The notes under the pieces: model-generated | Told to the model about the DNA's origin: nothing | The model's database searches: none | What the model saw: the letters and a program-made list of their open reading frames with translations, nothing else | Assembly (NCBI RefSeq): GCF_009937765.1 | Contig: NZ_CP047089.1 | Span: 2,416,272-2,480,271 of the forward strand | Source of the DNA: Bacillus pumilus | GTDB lineage: Bacteria > Bacillota > Bacilli > Bacillales > Bacillaceae | DNA length: 64,000 nt | Reading direction: 5' to 3' | Program-made: the position numbers and the translations under genes | In this document: one piece after another, positions 1 through 10,254 of the stretch | Layout of the letters: every line of letters starts with the position of its first letter | Position numbering within the stretch: position 1 is the first letter of the stretch

Positions 1-840
1 ATTTTCTAAAATGGGTACTTCTTCTAATACACGGACAGCCAGATCTTCACGATACCATTGCGGTAAAATGAACACACCAAGTGTGCCGTTATTTAGATCT
101 CGTTTTGCGAGCGGACAGAGCGAAGGTTCACCAGAGTCGCGATACACACCAAGTACATTGGATAAATCAAATAAGATGGCTTGCCGCTGCCCAAGGTTAG
201 CAATTGTTGTGGCTGCGTTGAAATTTTTCGGTGTCAAAACAAAACCCATCCCATGCTCTAAAATGAGCTTTTGCTTTTCGGGCAGTCCGATATTCATGAT
301 GTAAATATCATTCACATAAAGCCCTGCCCCATCAAAGCGGAGCTCTCCTTTTTGTATGTTGACAATATCCTTTAATTGACTGCCAGACATTAATAGCTTT
401 GCCAAGAAAAAACAAAGAATACCGACCACTGTCCCAATAATGAGCGAGAAGAAAATGCAAGCTGTGGTCGTAATCAGCGCCGTGAGAATCGCAATATAAT
501 TTCGACTTTCAAAGGCAATGGCAATGCCTTCTATATATGTACTACCTCTTGATACTAGCTCATATGAATCCATCTGAGTTAACGTATTTCTTTCCATATT
601 GCGGACATCTCGGAATTGCGTGGCCGCCAGTGTGAGAAACGTAATCGCCGTAAATTCCTCCTGAATGAGTGCAGGCATAATGATCGCACCAAGTCCTGAA
701 GCGATAAAACCAAGCGCAATGTGAATTACTTGTCCATGAATATACGTAGGATATTGCCGGTAATCTGTTCTTAACATATAAAGCCTTGCCGCCATCCCAA
801 AGATGACACCAATAATCACAGGAAACGTATAATCCGTCAT
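1..840 (-). CDS. yphB: YphB, YIEGIA-type membrane protein (C-terminus beyond window)
   Basis: Reading the minus strand from the ATG at 840 gives an open frame of 280 codons that leaves the window at position 1, so the C-terminus is missing. The start overlaps the yphA stop as ATGA, so the two genes are translationally coupled. The protein begins with several hydrophobic segments and carries the signature STYIEGIA near residue 100, which defines the YIEGIA family of sporulating bacilli. The second half is soluble. B. subtilis has the same neighbour pair yphB-yphA. The family is linked to sporulation but its biochemical role is not known to me. Identification is by motif plus gene order. Confidence 0.9.
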   Translation of the reverse strand, partial: MTDYTFPVIIGVIFGMAARLYMLRTDYRQYPTYIHGQVIHIALGFIASGLGAIIMPALIQEEFTAITFLTLAATQFRDVRNMERNTLTQMDSYELVSRGSTYIEGIAIAFESRNYIAILTALITTTACIFFSLIIGTVVGILCFFLAKLLMSGSQLKDIVNIQKGELRFDGAGLYVNDIYIMNIGLPEKQKLILEHGMGFVLTPKNFNAATTIANLGQRQAILFDLSNVLGVYRDSGEPSLCPLAKRDLNNGTLGVFILPQWYREDLAVRVLEEVPILEN

Positions 841-1439
841 GTTGATTTTGCAGCCCCTTTTACTGGTTTTCTTGATGAACGGGCGTTCAAGAGCTTTTCA
901 AGCTGATCGACACCTAATAGGAAGATGGACCCTTGAACAACAAGGGACAGAAAAGAGAGATCTCCTATGACAATCGATGATGTCAGGCGGTGAATCGTGA
1001 GCGCATAAAGGGCTTCGCCAAGACATATAGACATCATCCATAAGGTGACTCGTTCTTTGAAATCATGTCCATATGTCAAAGACATTAAGATCAGCAAGGC
1101 AAATACGACCCAATCCACTTTTATTAGCGTGAACCAAACCGGGTCATATAATGCAAAAATCATAAAAAAGGCATATGCGCTCACCATAGAACCTAATTGT
1201 ATGATTCTCATTATTTGATGACCAGACCGGCATAGAACAAAACCTGCACATGCATATAAAAAGGTCATCAAATACCCCGCATTCAGGCTCATGTCAAACA
1301 TGGATATCATGAAATGACTACATATAATATGGACAAGAACACAGATGCCTAACACATTGCGCCATAAGCTTTTTTCCATAATAAATGTCACGATAATCCA
1401 AACGAACCATATGGACCAATAATAGTACAAAGCTTCCAA
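837..1439 (-). CDS. yphA: YphA (SeaA) membrane protein
   Basis: This 200-residue, very hydrophobic protein has about six predicted membrane segments and a short basic tail (RSSRKPVKG). Length and position next to yphB and fni match B. subtilis YphA, also called SeaA, which is linked to spore envelope assembly. The start is a TTG at 1439; the GAGGTGATGAG sequence just upstream is the likely ribosome site, and no in-frame ATG lies near. The stop overlaps the yphB start by four bases. No catalytic motif is visible, so beyond membrane location the function is taken from the family. Confidence 0.85.
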   Translation of the reverse strand: MEALYYYWSIWFVWIIVTFIMEKSLWRNVLGICVLVHIICSHFMISMFDMSLNAGYLMTFLYACAGFVLCRSGHQIMRIIQLGSMVSAYAFFMIFALYDPVWFTLIKVDWVVFALLILMSLTYGHDFKERVTLWMMSICLGEALYALTIHRLTSSIVIGDLSFLSLVVQGSIFLLGVDQLEKLLNARSSRKPVKGAAKST

Positions 1440-1559
1440 CGTCTCATCACCTCAATTACATTATGGGAAAATCACCATTTTTTAAACGTAAGGGATCGCT
1501 TTGGGCATTGTATGAAAAAAACAAGAGGTGACACCCTAATGGATGAGGAGGGATGTATG

Positions 1560-1691
1560 ATGGGAAGAGATAGACAAGAAAAACGTTTAAAGGCATCAAA
1601 AAGAGTGGAATCCGACCGTGATCAATCCATTCATTATAAAGGGGCAACAGCACTAGAAGGTCCAGATAGCGCACGAAAAAGAAATCAATAA
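1560..1691 (+). CDS. ypzI: YpzI small basic protein
   Basis: This 43-residue frame encodes a highly charged peptide rich in Arg, Lys and Asp (it starts MGRDRQEKRLKASKR). A strong GAGGAGGG ribosome site at 1545-1552 precedes it; the ATG at 1560 has better spacing than the adjacent in-frame ATG at 1557. B. subtilis has a small gene, ypzI, at the same place between yphA and fni and on the opposite strand to both. There is no signal peptide or membrane segment. Function is unknown. The hairpin at 1724-1755 would end its transcript. Confidence 0.75.
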   Translation: MGRDRQEKRLKASKRVESDRDQSIHYKGATALEGPDSARKRNQ

Positions 1692-1716
1692 AAAAAGCAT
1701 GTGATCACCACATGCC
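1691..1716 (-). terminator. Intrinsic terminator after fni
   Basis: On the minus strand GCATGTG and CACATGC form a 7-bp stem with a 5-base loop, followed by a run of six T. It lies about 30 bases downstream of the fni stop. Confidence 0.75.
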
Positions 1717-1723
1717 TTAGATG

Positions 1724-2816
<1,093 letters not shown>

Positions 2817-2824
2817 TCACCAAA

Positions 2825-3976
2825 TTATTTTAATTTATTGAGCTTATCGCCGATCAGGTCACCAAGCTGGAATCCGCTTGTGTTTTCTTCTTTCGCCTGA
2901 TATTGACGATAATTCTCTTCGATTTGTTTTTCAGGATTTTCTTCTAAATCACGAATGCTTAGTGAAATGCGCTCTTCATCTTCATTCACATCAAGCACTT
3001 TGACTTTCACAGTTTGCCCTTCTTCAAGGACTTCATGCGGTGTACCGATATGTTTATGAGAGATTTGGGAAATATGCACAAGTCCTTCGACGCCTGGCAG
3101 AATTTCAACAAATGCACCAAAGCTTACAAGACGTTGGACAGTTCCTTCAAGCACATCACCTTGTTTTACCTTTTCGCCAATCTGGCTCCAAGGTCCTGGT
3201 AATGTTTCTTTAATAGATAGTGAGATACGCTCGTTATCACGATCAACAGCTAGTACTTTGACCTGGACTTCCTGGCCTTCTTCCACTACGTCAGATGGCT
3301 TTTCAACATGCGCATGGGATAGTTGAGAAATGTGAACCAATCCATCAATGCCGCCAATGTCTACAAATGCACCAAAATCAGTAAGGCGTTGCACTTTACC
3401 GTCAATCACACTGCCTACCTCAAGTTTTTGCAAGAAGTCTTGCTTTTTGTCTAATTGCTCTTGCTCCACTACTGCACGGTGCGAGAGAATTACACGATTT
3501 TTTTCGCGGTCAAGTTCAACCACGACAAGTGAGAGTGTTTTACCTTTGTAGTCTGAAAAGTCCTCAACATAGTGCGCTTCTACAAGAGATGCAGGAATAA
3601 ATCCACGCACACCAATATCTACGACAAGACCACCTTTTACAACGTCTTTTACTTCAGCTTCAAATACTTCTTTTGTTTCAAACTTTTTCTCTAGGTCTTC
3701 CCAAGCGCGGTCTGCATCAACAGCACGTTTCGATAAAATCAAAGCATCGTCTTCGACTTTGGTTACTTTAAGCTCTAATTCGTCGCCATCTTTCACGACA
3801 TCTGATGCTTTTTCAACGTGAAGACTTGATAATTCACTGATTGGGATGATCCCAGGCTGTTTCACATTGACGATATCTACATTGACATGCTTGTCCTCAA
3901 CTTTAGAAACAATCCCTTTCACTACATCTCCAACCTCTGGTACCTGAACATCGATTTGATTCATTTCCTCTGTCAT
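2825..3976 (-). CDS. ypfD: YpfD, ribosomal protein S1 homologue with four S1 domains
   Basis: The 383-residue protein has four S1 RNA-binding repeats at about residues 15-83, 102-167, 187-255 and 272-342. The last two carry the canonical FGAFV...GLVHISQ signature and are better conserved than the first two. Gram-negative S1 has six repeats; Bacillus YpfD is this shorter form and is dispensable for translation in B. subtilis. An AAGGAGG-type ribosome site lies upstream of the ATG at 3976. It sits between cmk and fni, as in other bacilli, where the cmk-rpsA pairing is conserved. Confidence 0.95.
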   Translation of the reverse strand: MTEEMNQIDVQVPEVGDVVKGIVSKVEDKHVNVDIVNVKQPGIIPISELSSLHVEKASDVVKDGDELELKVTKVEDDALILSKRAVDADRAWEDLEKKFETKEVFEAEVKDVVKGGLVVDIGVRGFIPASLVEAHYVEDFSDYKGKTLSLVVVELDREKNRVILSHRAVVEQEQLDKKQDFLQKLEVGSVIDGKVQRLTDFGAFVDIGGIDGLVHISQLSHAHVEKPSDVVEEGQEVQVKVLAVDRDNERISLSIKETLPGPWSQIGEKVKQGDVLEGTVQRLVSFGAFVEILPGVEGLVHISQISHKHIGTPHEVLEEGQTVKVKVLDVNEDEERISLSIRDLEENPEKQIEENYRQYQAKEENTSGFQLGDLIGDKLNKLK

Positions 3977-4199
3977 TTCGATAACCTCCTTGGTCCAAAC
4001 CTACACAGCTTAGTTAAAACGACTGGGTGAATATGTGTCTTAAGCATGATGATTGCCAGCCGAGTATGTATTATAGAAACATTCAAATCAACAGAATTGC
4101 TTGAATGATCAATAAAAATAGTATTAGTATAAACTTCTAATAAAAGACCTTGTTTGTCAAGAGATAAACCTCTAACTTATAAAAGTTTTCTAAAATTTC

Positions 4200-4877
4200 T
4201 TACTGTTTCTCTACGCGGTCTGCTGCATCTAAAATTTTACCTGCTACCTCTTGAATGGAAAGAGAAGTGGTGTCAATTTCAATGGCATCATCCGCTTTCT
4301 TTAGCGGTGAAACTTCGCGCTCAGAGTCAAGCTTGTCACGCCTTGCAATCTCTTCGATCAGCTGATCGTAATTGACATCATAGCCTTTTTTCTGATTCTC
4401 CTCAAAGCGGCGTTTTGCTCTTTCTTCTACAGAGGCAAGCAAGAAGATTTTCACTTCGGCATCAGGAAGAACGTGGGTACCTATGTCTCTTCCGTCCATG
4501 ACGACACCGCCTTTTTTACCAAGCTCTTGTTGCCTGCGGACCATTTCTTCCCGAACAGCTCTGTGCTTTGCGACAACCGATACTTGGTTGCTCACGCGGT
4601 CTGTGCGAATCTCCTCTGTCACATCTGTATTGTCTAGATGAACTTTTTGACCCTCGCCTGTTGAGACAAGTTCAATCACAGTTTTTTTCAGTAGTGCATC
4701 AAGTGCCTGCTCATCTTCAAGATCTACACCATGTTGAAGTGCCGCAAGTGTAATCGCTCGGTACATGGCACCTGTATCGATATAAATATATGATTTTTTT
4801 GCTGCGACAATTTTTGCCACAGTGCTTTTTCCTGCTGCAGCAGGACCGTCAATTGCGATAGATAATTTCTTTTTCAT
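4200..4877 (-). CDS. cmk: Cytidylate (CMP/dCMP) kinase
   Basis: Cmk phosphorylates CMP and dCMP with ATP in pyrimidine nucleotide recycling. The P-loop GPAAAGKS is at residues 11-18, followed by the [10 protein letters not shown] substrate-binding motif and the DGRDIGT motif typical of CMP kinases. I chose the ATG at 4877, preceded by AAGGAGAGGT, which gives 225 residues; the frame is open for 16 more codons upstream but that extension has no ribosome site and is not conserved. The next gene downstream is ypfD, the S1 homologue, a linkage kept across bacteria. Confidence 0.96.
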   Translation of the reverse strand: MKKKLSIAIDGPAAAGKSTVAKIVAAKKSYIYIDTGAMYRAITLAALQHGVDLEDEQALDALLKKTVIELVSTGEGQKVHLDNTDVTEEIRTDRVSNQVSVVAKHRAVREEMVRRQQELGKKGGVVMDGRDIGTHVLPDAEVKIFLLASVEERAKRRFEENQKKGYDVNYDQLIEEIARRDKLDSEREVSPLKKADDAIEIDTTSLSIQEVAGKILDAADRVEKQ

Positions 4878-4948
4878 AATACCTCTCCTTGATTGAATCT
4901 CCCTTATGAATTGTAACACGATCACCGGTCAAACGGGGGAATTTTCTA

Positions 4949-5131
4949 TCAATCCTTCTGCTTAAACGTCTCGATCCAATCTTCAATGCTCATGTTATTT
5001 ACACCCTCGTATTGCACGACTTTTGACAAAAATAGTTCTCCTTTCGTCAAATGAAGTGTAATCTGAACGGCTAATAATAAGACAAGCTGAATGAGCACCG
5101 CTTTAAATAACCATCTTTCCATTGTCTTCAT
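4949..5131 (-). CDS. ypfB: YpfB small membrane protein
   Basis: The 60-residue product (starting MKTMERWLFK) has one membrane segment at about residues 9-26 and a short acidic tail. The ATG at 5131 is preceded by TGGAGG at good spacing; an upstream in-frame start would add 18 residues without a ribosome site. B. subtilis ypfB is at the same place between motI and cmk and has similar length and sequence (VVQYEGVN). Function is unknown. The gene begins 63 bases downstream of motI and is probably co-transcribed with it. Confidence 0.8.
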   Translation of the reverse strand: MKTMERWLFKAVLIQLVLLLAVQITLHLTKGELFLSKVVQYEGVNNMSIEDWIETFKQKD

Positions 5132-5194
5132 ACAAAAAGCCTCCACGCTAGAATCTATCACCTCTAGTATGGAAGCTTTTAACATCCTTTATTC

Positions 5195-5842
5195 TTATGC
5201 TTTTTTCACACGTGTTAAAAGCTGCTGCTGGAAGCAGTACTTCATAATGTGCTGCTGCTGATCATTTGAGATCTCAGAAAACTCCATGATCGCTCTTGTT
5301 TTACCAGTCTGCTCATCTTGATAGACTCGGCTCATCTCTGCAACCGCTTTAATTTTGACAGGCTCTTTCAGCGGAAGTTCAAACTCTGTGATCACTTCTC
5401 CGTCTTCTTTCAATGAGACACCTTCAGGAACAGCAATGGCTAAGCCGCCAGCACTCATATTGACAATAAACGTGTCAAAGGATTCTTCACCCGTTTGCGT
5501 GATCGCGGCTTTGACCATAGTATCGACTCTCAGATATTCTCTCCGCTGAAGTCGAATCATTTCTTCTTTTGGCGGAATGGAAATGACGATCATCGGAATA
5601 TCTTCTTTCTTCTTGCCTATGACTTCGCTTGTGCATTTGTATGGAATTTGACTTTCATCGAAAAAGAAAACGGTGATTTCTGTTTGCTGGTTCAAATAGA
5701 TCGTGCGTCCCGTTTCTTTATCAGCTGGATAATTAATGCAAATATCATCGTTATTATTTTCCAAAACTTTCGATTTTGCAGTTTTCACTTCTTTGTTCTC
5801 ATTGACATATTCAATTGTGATTGCATCCCCTATTTGTAACAT
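5195..5842 (-). CDS. motI: MotI (YpfA), PilZ-domain c-di-GMP receptor
   Basis: This 215-residue cytosolic protein has an N-terminal YcgR-like beta domain (about 1-95) and a C-terminal PilZ domain (about 97-208). The c-di-GMP motif RxxxR is visible as RREYLR at 101-105, and the second motif NxSxxG as NMSAGG at 128-133, so the ligand-binding residues are intact. In B. subtilis the homologue binds c-di-GMP and then disengages the flagellar stator MotA as a clutch. Position next to ypeB and ypfB supports orthology. Its own transcript would start in the gap after the ypeB terminator. Confidence 0.93.
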   Translation of the reverse strand: MLQIGDAITIEYVNENKEVKTAKSKVLENNNDDICINYPADKETGRTIYLNQQTEITVFFFDESQIPYKCTSEVIGKKKEDIPMIVISIPPKEEMIRLQRREYLRVDTMVKAAITQTGEESFDTFIVNMSAGGLAIAVPEGVSLKEDGEVITEFELPLKEPVKIKAVAEMSRVYQDEQTGKTRAIMEFSEISNDQQQHIMKYCFQQQLLTRVKKA

Positions 5843-5899
5843 TCCTCATCACTCTTTCATCTGTGAAATCATATCCTCTCCTATATTAAACCATGTATA

Positions 5900-5932
5900 A
5901 AACAAAAGGAAAAGGCTTATTCGCCTTTTCCT
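5900..5932 (-). terminator. Terminator after ypeB
   Basis: AGGAAAAGGC at 5907-5916 pairs with GCCTTTTCCT at 5923-5932; on the minus strand the stem is followed by TTTTG. It lies just downstream of the ypeB stop. Confidence 0.75.
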
Positions 5933-5943
5933 CACTTCCTTTT

Positions 5944-7293
5944 CTATAGGTCTTTATATATAGGTTCTGCGTTTTTTAGTTTATCTACTCGTTCTTCTTT
6001 TCCGGTATCCGCATTAATGAACATTCGGTACGTATCATTTTTTATCGTTCCAAGGAACTCATAGCATAAAACTTCTTCTGACATATCGTTTTGAACAATT
6101 GCCACATGAGTATCTTCGATTTTCACATGCTGATTGAGTGTTTTCTTCGCTTCTTTTTGTGAGATTTTAGGTGCTTTGATGTCTCTTGTTTTATGATTCG
6201 TTAAATAGTCTTTTGCTGAAAATCCAACCACTTCTCCATCATCTAATGCGACCTTCATGCGTATACTATCTGGATACAGCAGTACATTTTTTTGTAGTGG
6301 TACATAGGTAAATACACCGATATTATCAAATTGCGCACTTTCATCTAAATGGAAAGACTCTGCATCAAATCCTTGCTTCTTTAAAAAGCTGAGTGCTTTT
6401 TCTGATGCTTGGTTTAAACTGATTTTCTGTTTTTTTACGTCTCGATTTTGAAGAAGGTAAACGGGATGCCCTCCTTTTTCAGTCAAGTCTAAATAGAAAT
6501 TCGCTTTACTATCAGGATCTGACATTGATAAGCTGTACACATCTCGATTGGTTTTACTTCCGCTTTTTCTCACCTTAAAATGTTGATTATGATCAGGTGT
6601 GAATTGCTGGGCTATGCGTATCGCTTCTTTCTTTGAAATCTTTTTTCCTTTTAAATGATTGTAGCCACGTGTTTCTGCTTCTGTCGACACATTTGTCGGT
6701 CCGAGATCGACATCTGCAAATGCATCTGCATTTCTCTCGACTGTTTTCAACCCGTCAATGATGGTGTTATCATTCTTTCGGTCACCATCAGCAAGTGCCA
6801 TTTCAACATCCATCCATTTTAAATTTTTGTTGAGGACGAGATGCTGCACTTGTCTCAGTTCGTTTTGAATATCAGATGCTTGTTGATATAATGACGTAAT
6901 GGTTTTGTGCGTATTTTTGTTTAACGGTTCATCTGATAGGGATTTCACTGATGATTTGTAGCTAAAGTCTCCGACATTCGCCAAAAATTCTTCCGTTTTG
7001 TTAAAAGGCATTAATGTAAGCGGAAGCTGACTCACATTGTTATGTGCTTCTGAAGACATTCTCCATACATCTGCAAGTGCTGGTGAAATCGACGATTGGC
7101 TGTTCATCGCAAGCGTTGCTCCAAGTTTGTCGTGCAGCTGATCCACTTGGTACGTTAAATCGTGGAAGGCCCTCTGATAGTTATTCTCTGCGTGCAAAAG
7201 CACTGCGTCTTTTTCTTGATGCTCTTTATAGCCCCAATAACCTGTTGAGATAACAGCAATTCCTAAAATGGCAATCAATATTCCTCTGATCAT
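5944..7293 (-). CDS. ypeB: YpeB, SleB-stabilising germination protein
   Basis: YpeB (449 residues here) is made with SleB in the forespore and is needed for SleB to be retained and stable in the spore; SleB and YpeB protect each other. The N-terminus has an uncleaved hydrophobic anchor at residues 4-22, then a helical region, then PepSY-like beta domains towards the C-terminus (KKISKKEAIRIAQ and similar repeats). The ATG at 7293 follows GAGGTG. Only 16 bases separate it from the sleB stop upstream, so sleB-ypeB is a two-gene operon ending at the hairpin at 5900-5932. Confidence 0.95.
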   Translation of the reverse strand: MIRGILIAILGIAVISTGYWGYKEHQEKDAVLLHAENNYQRAFHDLTYQVDQLHDKLGATLAMNSQSSISPALADVWRMSSEAHNNVSQLPLTLMPFNKTEEFLANVGDFSYKSSVKSLSDEPLNKNTHKTITSLYQQASDIQNELRQVQHLVLNKNLKWMDVEMALADGDRKNDNTIIDGLKTVERNADAFADVDLGPTNVSTEAETRGYNHLKGKKISKKEAIRIAQQFTPDHNQHFKVRKSGSKTNRDVYSLSMSDPDSKANFYLDLTEKGGHPVYLLQNRDVKKQKISLNQASEKALSFLKKQGFDAESFHLDESAQFDNIGVFTYVPLQKNVLLYPDSIRMKVALDDGEVVGFSAKDYLTNHKTRDIKAPKISQKEAKKTLNQHVKIEDTHVAIVQNDMSEEVLCYEFLGTIKNDTYRMFINADTGKEERVDKLKNAEPIYKDL

Positions 7294-7309
7294 TTATTTA
7301 CACCTCTTT

Positions 7310-8221
7310 CTATTCGCAGAAAATATGTTTCCCAATGCGTTTAATTTGTGGTCTACCCCAAATCCATGGGCTAGTCGCTGTATCAGGATTAAAGTAATAG
7401 ACGGCACTCTCAGATGGGTCCCAGCCGTTAATGGCATCAAATACAGCTTTTTTTGCAGTTTCATTAGGTGACATATAAAATTGACCATCCGCCACAGCTG
7501 TAAATGCAAGCGGTTCAAAAATAACACCTGCGATTGTATTTGGAAAAGTCGAGTTGTTCAAACGGTTTAAGATGACGGCAGCGATCGCCACTTGTCCTTC
7601 ATACGGCTCGCCTCTTGCTTCACTATATACCGCTTGTGATAAGAGCTGAATATCATTACTAGAAAAACCACCTGGCATGTTGGCTGCCGTTTGTTTCGGT
7701 GTTTGATTTGCTTGCTGATTGCCTGACTGTTTCGCAGACTTTCCAGATGCTCCACCTTGACTTTTTTGATTCTCTTTTGCACCTTGAGCTGTCTTTTTTT
7801 GTGAACTTCTTTTCGCTGGAGCTTTCGTTTGCTGATCAAGAGGTTTCCCGCCATAATGGGTAAACTCATTCCCCTTTTGCAGCTGCTGCTGAACAAAGTC
7901 TTTATAGTATTTTGTCTTTTGAACTAAGAGGCTTTTTGTTTGTTTACCTACAAGTCCGTCGACCTTCTTTACACCATATTGGCTTTGAAAGTTGCGAACG
8001 GCCCAGTACGTCCCCCAGCCATATACACCATCAATTTTGCCATTGTAAAAGCCATTGTATTGGAGCCGTGCTTGCAGCTCGACTACATCTTCTCCTGTTG
8101 CACCACGCTGAATGACTTGACTTGTGAAGGCTTCACTCTTTTCAGTTGTCATTAGTGAGGTTGCGAGTAGAACGATTGAGAAGATAAGGACGATTTTTTT
8201 CATGAAACGAGCTTTGTCCAT
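7310..8221 (-). CDS. sleB: SleB, spore cortex-lytic transglycosylase
   Basis: SleB cleaves muramic-lactam cortex peptidoglycan during germination. The product is 303 residues: signal peptide at about 1-31, peptidoglycan-binding domain at 39-97, a low-complexity Gln/Lys/Ser linker at about 130-185, and a Hydrolase_2 catalytic domain from about 187 to the end. The SEARGEP motif puts the catalytic Glu at 201. I chose the ATG at 8221, preceded by AGGAGG; the frame is open 32 codons further but without a ribosome site. It is the first gene of sleB-ypeB. Transcription by the forespore sigma factor is expected from the family; I could not identify a convincing promoter. Confidence 0.95.
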   Translation of the reverse strand: MDKARFMKKIVLIFSIVLLATSLMTTEKSEAFTSQVIQRGATGEDVVELQARLQYNGFYNGKIDGVYGWGTYWAVRNFQSQYGVKKVDGLVGKQTKSLLVQKTKYYKDFVQQQLQKGNEFTHYGGKPLDQQTKAPAKRSSQKKTAQGAKENQKSQGGASGKSAKQSGNQQANQTPKQTAANMPGGFSSNDIQLLSQAVYSEARGEPYEGQVAIAAVILNRLNNSTFPNTIAGVIFEPLAFTAVADGQFYMSPNETAKKAVFDAINGWDPSESAVYYFNPDTATSPWIWGRPQIKRIGKHIFCE

Positions 8222-8314
8222 TTTTGATCCTCCTGTACTTTTGATGTTTGAATATATATTTCTTCCAATCCCTATTTTTATACATTCAACACAGGAGAGA
8301 AATGGATGAAAAGA

Positions 8315-8351
8315 CAAAAAAACGCCCTATCAACTGATAAGACGTTTTTTT
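8315..8351 (-). terminator. Terminator after prsW
   Basis: An AT-flanked inverted repeat (ACGTCTTATC against GATAGGGCGT) followed by seven T on the minus strand. The prsW stop codon touches the stem. Confidence 0.75.
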
Positions 8352-9006
8352 AAATTTGCACCATTTTCACAGAACGAGCCTTTTTTGCTTTTCGCAGGCC
8401 AAACCACCATAAAAAAATCATGAATGGCAGCATGATATATCCCCAATTTTTCATCCCTAACAATATGAAATCATAAAGGCCGTGAAAAAGCACAGGAAGC
8501 GTTAAAGAAAGAATCAGCCATTTGCGCTGCTCTTTTTTTTCAGAGAAGCGGGCTTTGCCGATATAAAACCCCATCACAACACCGAATAAAGCATGACTTG
8601 AGACGGGTAATAAAGCACGGGTAAACGCATATTCAACCCCGTGACCGACTAAATAAAGAATATTTTCAAGTGTGGCGAAACCAAGTGAGACACTTGTTCC
8701 ATATACAATCCCATCATAGTGTTCGTCAAATTGGGCATGTGCATAGACGCTGACCATTAAAATAAACCATTTTAAAGATTCCTCTAAAAAGCCCGACGTC
8801 ACAAATGAAATCAAGATAGGGTTCGTGGTGATATGCTCCTCCTGTAGGACATATTGAATAAACATGGTTGGAAACACAAGTATAACGCCTAGCATAAAAG
8901 ATCTGATGACCATGTGTACCGGCTCATTGTCGTACTGATCTTTCAAATAAAAATAACTTAAAAGTGCGATGCCGGGAGCTAAACCTGCTGAGATGATTGC
9001 GATCAT
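8350..9006 (-). CDS. prsW: PrsW, site-1 protease for anti-sigma factor RsiW
   Basis: PrsW is a polytopic membrane protease that starts degradation of the anti-sigma factor RsiW when the envelope is stressed, which frees SigW. The 218-residue product has about seven or eight membrane segments and the conserved acidic and histidine motifs of the family: FLEESLKW in the middle, [18 protein letters not shown] and HGLYDF. Length equals that of B. subtilis PrsW, and the gene sits between ypdA and sleB as there. It is transcribed alone, with terminators on both sides. Confidence 0.94.
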   Translation of the reverse strand: MIAIISAGLAPGIALLSYFYLKDQYDNEPVHMVIRSFMLGVILVFPTMFIQYVLQEEHITTNPILISFVTSGFLEESLKWFILMVSVYAHAQFDEHYDGIVYGTSVSLGFATLENILYLVGHGVEYAFTRALLPVSSHALFGVVMGFYIGKARFSEKKEQRKWLILSLTLPVLFHGLYDFILLGMKNWGYIMLPFMIFLWWFGLRKAKKARSVKMVQI

Positions 9007-9121
9007 AACCAGACCTCTTTCCCTACATTATCCTTCATTATCGTACCATGATTTACCCATTTTTTATATGAATCGAGCCCATTTTTATGAAAATTACTTT
9101 CTATATAATCCCATTTTATAG

Positions 9122-9163
9122 CAAAAGAACTGAATCCCTTAAAAGGATCCAGTTCTTTTTTTA
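9122..9163 (-). terminator. Terminator after ypdA
   Basis: AAAGAACTGGATCC pairs with a near-perfect complement around a short loop and is followed by T residues on the minus strand; it overlaps the ypdA stop. Confidence 0.8.
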
Positions 9164-10141
9164 TCCGTTCATTCTGTTGTTGATTTCTTCTGCAATAAGC
9201 CCACCATGAAATCTCCCATTTTCAATGAAAATTTCATTGGCATTATTTCCAGCTGCAATGACTCCTGCAATGAAAATACCTTCTACATTTGTCTCCATCG
9301 TCTGTTCATCAAATGCTGGACGGCCTGATTCTTGATCAATTGTCACTCCCATTTTTTCTAAGAAAGAATGATCTGGATGATAGCCTGTCATGGCAAAAAC
9401 ATAATCACTTTTCACTCGCTCTGTTTGCTCTTGCTGATTTGTAAAAATCACTTCTTCTTCTGTGATTTCCTGCACCTGCGCTCCAAACTCCATTCGTATC
9501 GTTCCATTCCGCACAAGTGCTTCAAACTCTGGCAAAATCCAAGGTTTGATGCTAGATGAATATTCAGTGCCTCGATACAGTACAGTGACTCTACTTCCGC
9601 ATTTCACAAGTTCTAGCGCAGCATCGACACTTGAGTTTTTCCCACCGATCACCGTTACATCTTTATCAAAGTATGGGTGTCCTTCTTTAAAATAATGATA
9701 CACATGTGGAAGGTCTTCCCCTTTGACATTCATATAGTTTGGATGATCATAGTAGCCCGTCGCAATCACGACATAATCACATACATAATCGTCTTTTGAT
9801 GTGCTCACGGTAAAATGACCGTCTTTTTTCGTCACAGCGTTCACTTTTTCAAAGGCATGTACACGCAGGCTTTTTCGTCTGACTACTTCTCGATAATAAG
9901 AAAGTGCCTGGATACGTACGGGCTTGCGATTTTCAGTAATAAAAGCGACATCACCAATCTCAAGCTTTTCACTTGAACTAAAAAAGGTTTGATGTGTTGG
10001 GTAATGATAAATACTATTGACGACATTCCCCTTTTCAATGACAAGTGCATCAATGCCGATTTGCTTGAATGCGATGGCAGCTGATAGTCCGCATGGGCCG
10101 CCTCCTATTATGATCGCTTTTTCTTGTTTCATTTGTTCCAC
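9161..10141 (-). CDS. ypdA: YpdA, bacillithiol disulfide reductase-type flavoprotein
   Basis: This 326-residue FAD- and NAD(P)H-dependent oxidoreductase resembles thioredoxin reductase but lacks the CxxC pair. The FAD loop GGGPCGLS is at residues 13-20, with the family's cysteine in that loop; a second Rossmann motif (VIGGKNSSVDAA) follows near the middle, and the FIAGVIAAG FAD motif is near the C-terminus. In bacilli and staphylococci YpdA (Bdr) reduces oxidised bacillithiol, working with bacilliredoxins. Position beside gudB and prsW matches B. subtilis. It appears monocistronic. Confidence 0.93.
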   Translation of the reverse strand: MEQMKQEKAIIIGGGPCGLSAAIAFKQIGIDALVIEKGNVVNSIYHYPTHQTFFSSSEKLEIGDVAFITENRKPVRIQALSYYREVVRRKSLRVHAFEKVNAVTKKDGHFTVSTSKDDYVCDYVVIATGYYDHPNYMNVKGEDLPHVYHYFKEGHPYFDKDVTVIGGKNSSVDAALELVKCGSRVTVLYRGTEYSSSIKPWILPEFEALVRNGTIRMEFGAQVQEITEEEVIFTNQQEQTERVKSDYVFAMTGYHPDHSFLEKMGVTIDQESGRPAFDEQTMETNVEGIFIAGVIAAGNNANEIFIENGRFHGGLIAEEINNRMNG

Positions 10142-10197
10142 TCCTGTCGTTTCAATGCAATAACAATTGCTAGCTGTTTCATGAGTTGTTCATTCAA

Positions 10198-10235
10198 TAA
10201 AAAAATCTCCTATTTAAGGATAGGAGATTTTAAGG
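10198..10235 (-). terminator. Terminator after gudB
   Basis: AAAATCTCCTAT and ATAGGAGATTTTT form a long stem with a 6-base loop and a T run on the minus strand, 20 bases beyond the gudB stop. Confidence 0.85.
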
Positions 10236-10254
10236 CGCGATGCAAATGAGCCGC

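Noticed and set aside
1456-1674. 72-codon minus-strand frame opposite ypzI
   Set aside because: It is the antisense of ypzI, which has the better ribosome site and a known homologue.
8222-8300. Forespore SigG promoter for sleB
   Set aside because: TTGAATG and several AT-rich -10 candidates are present but none has the right spacing.
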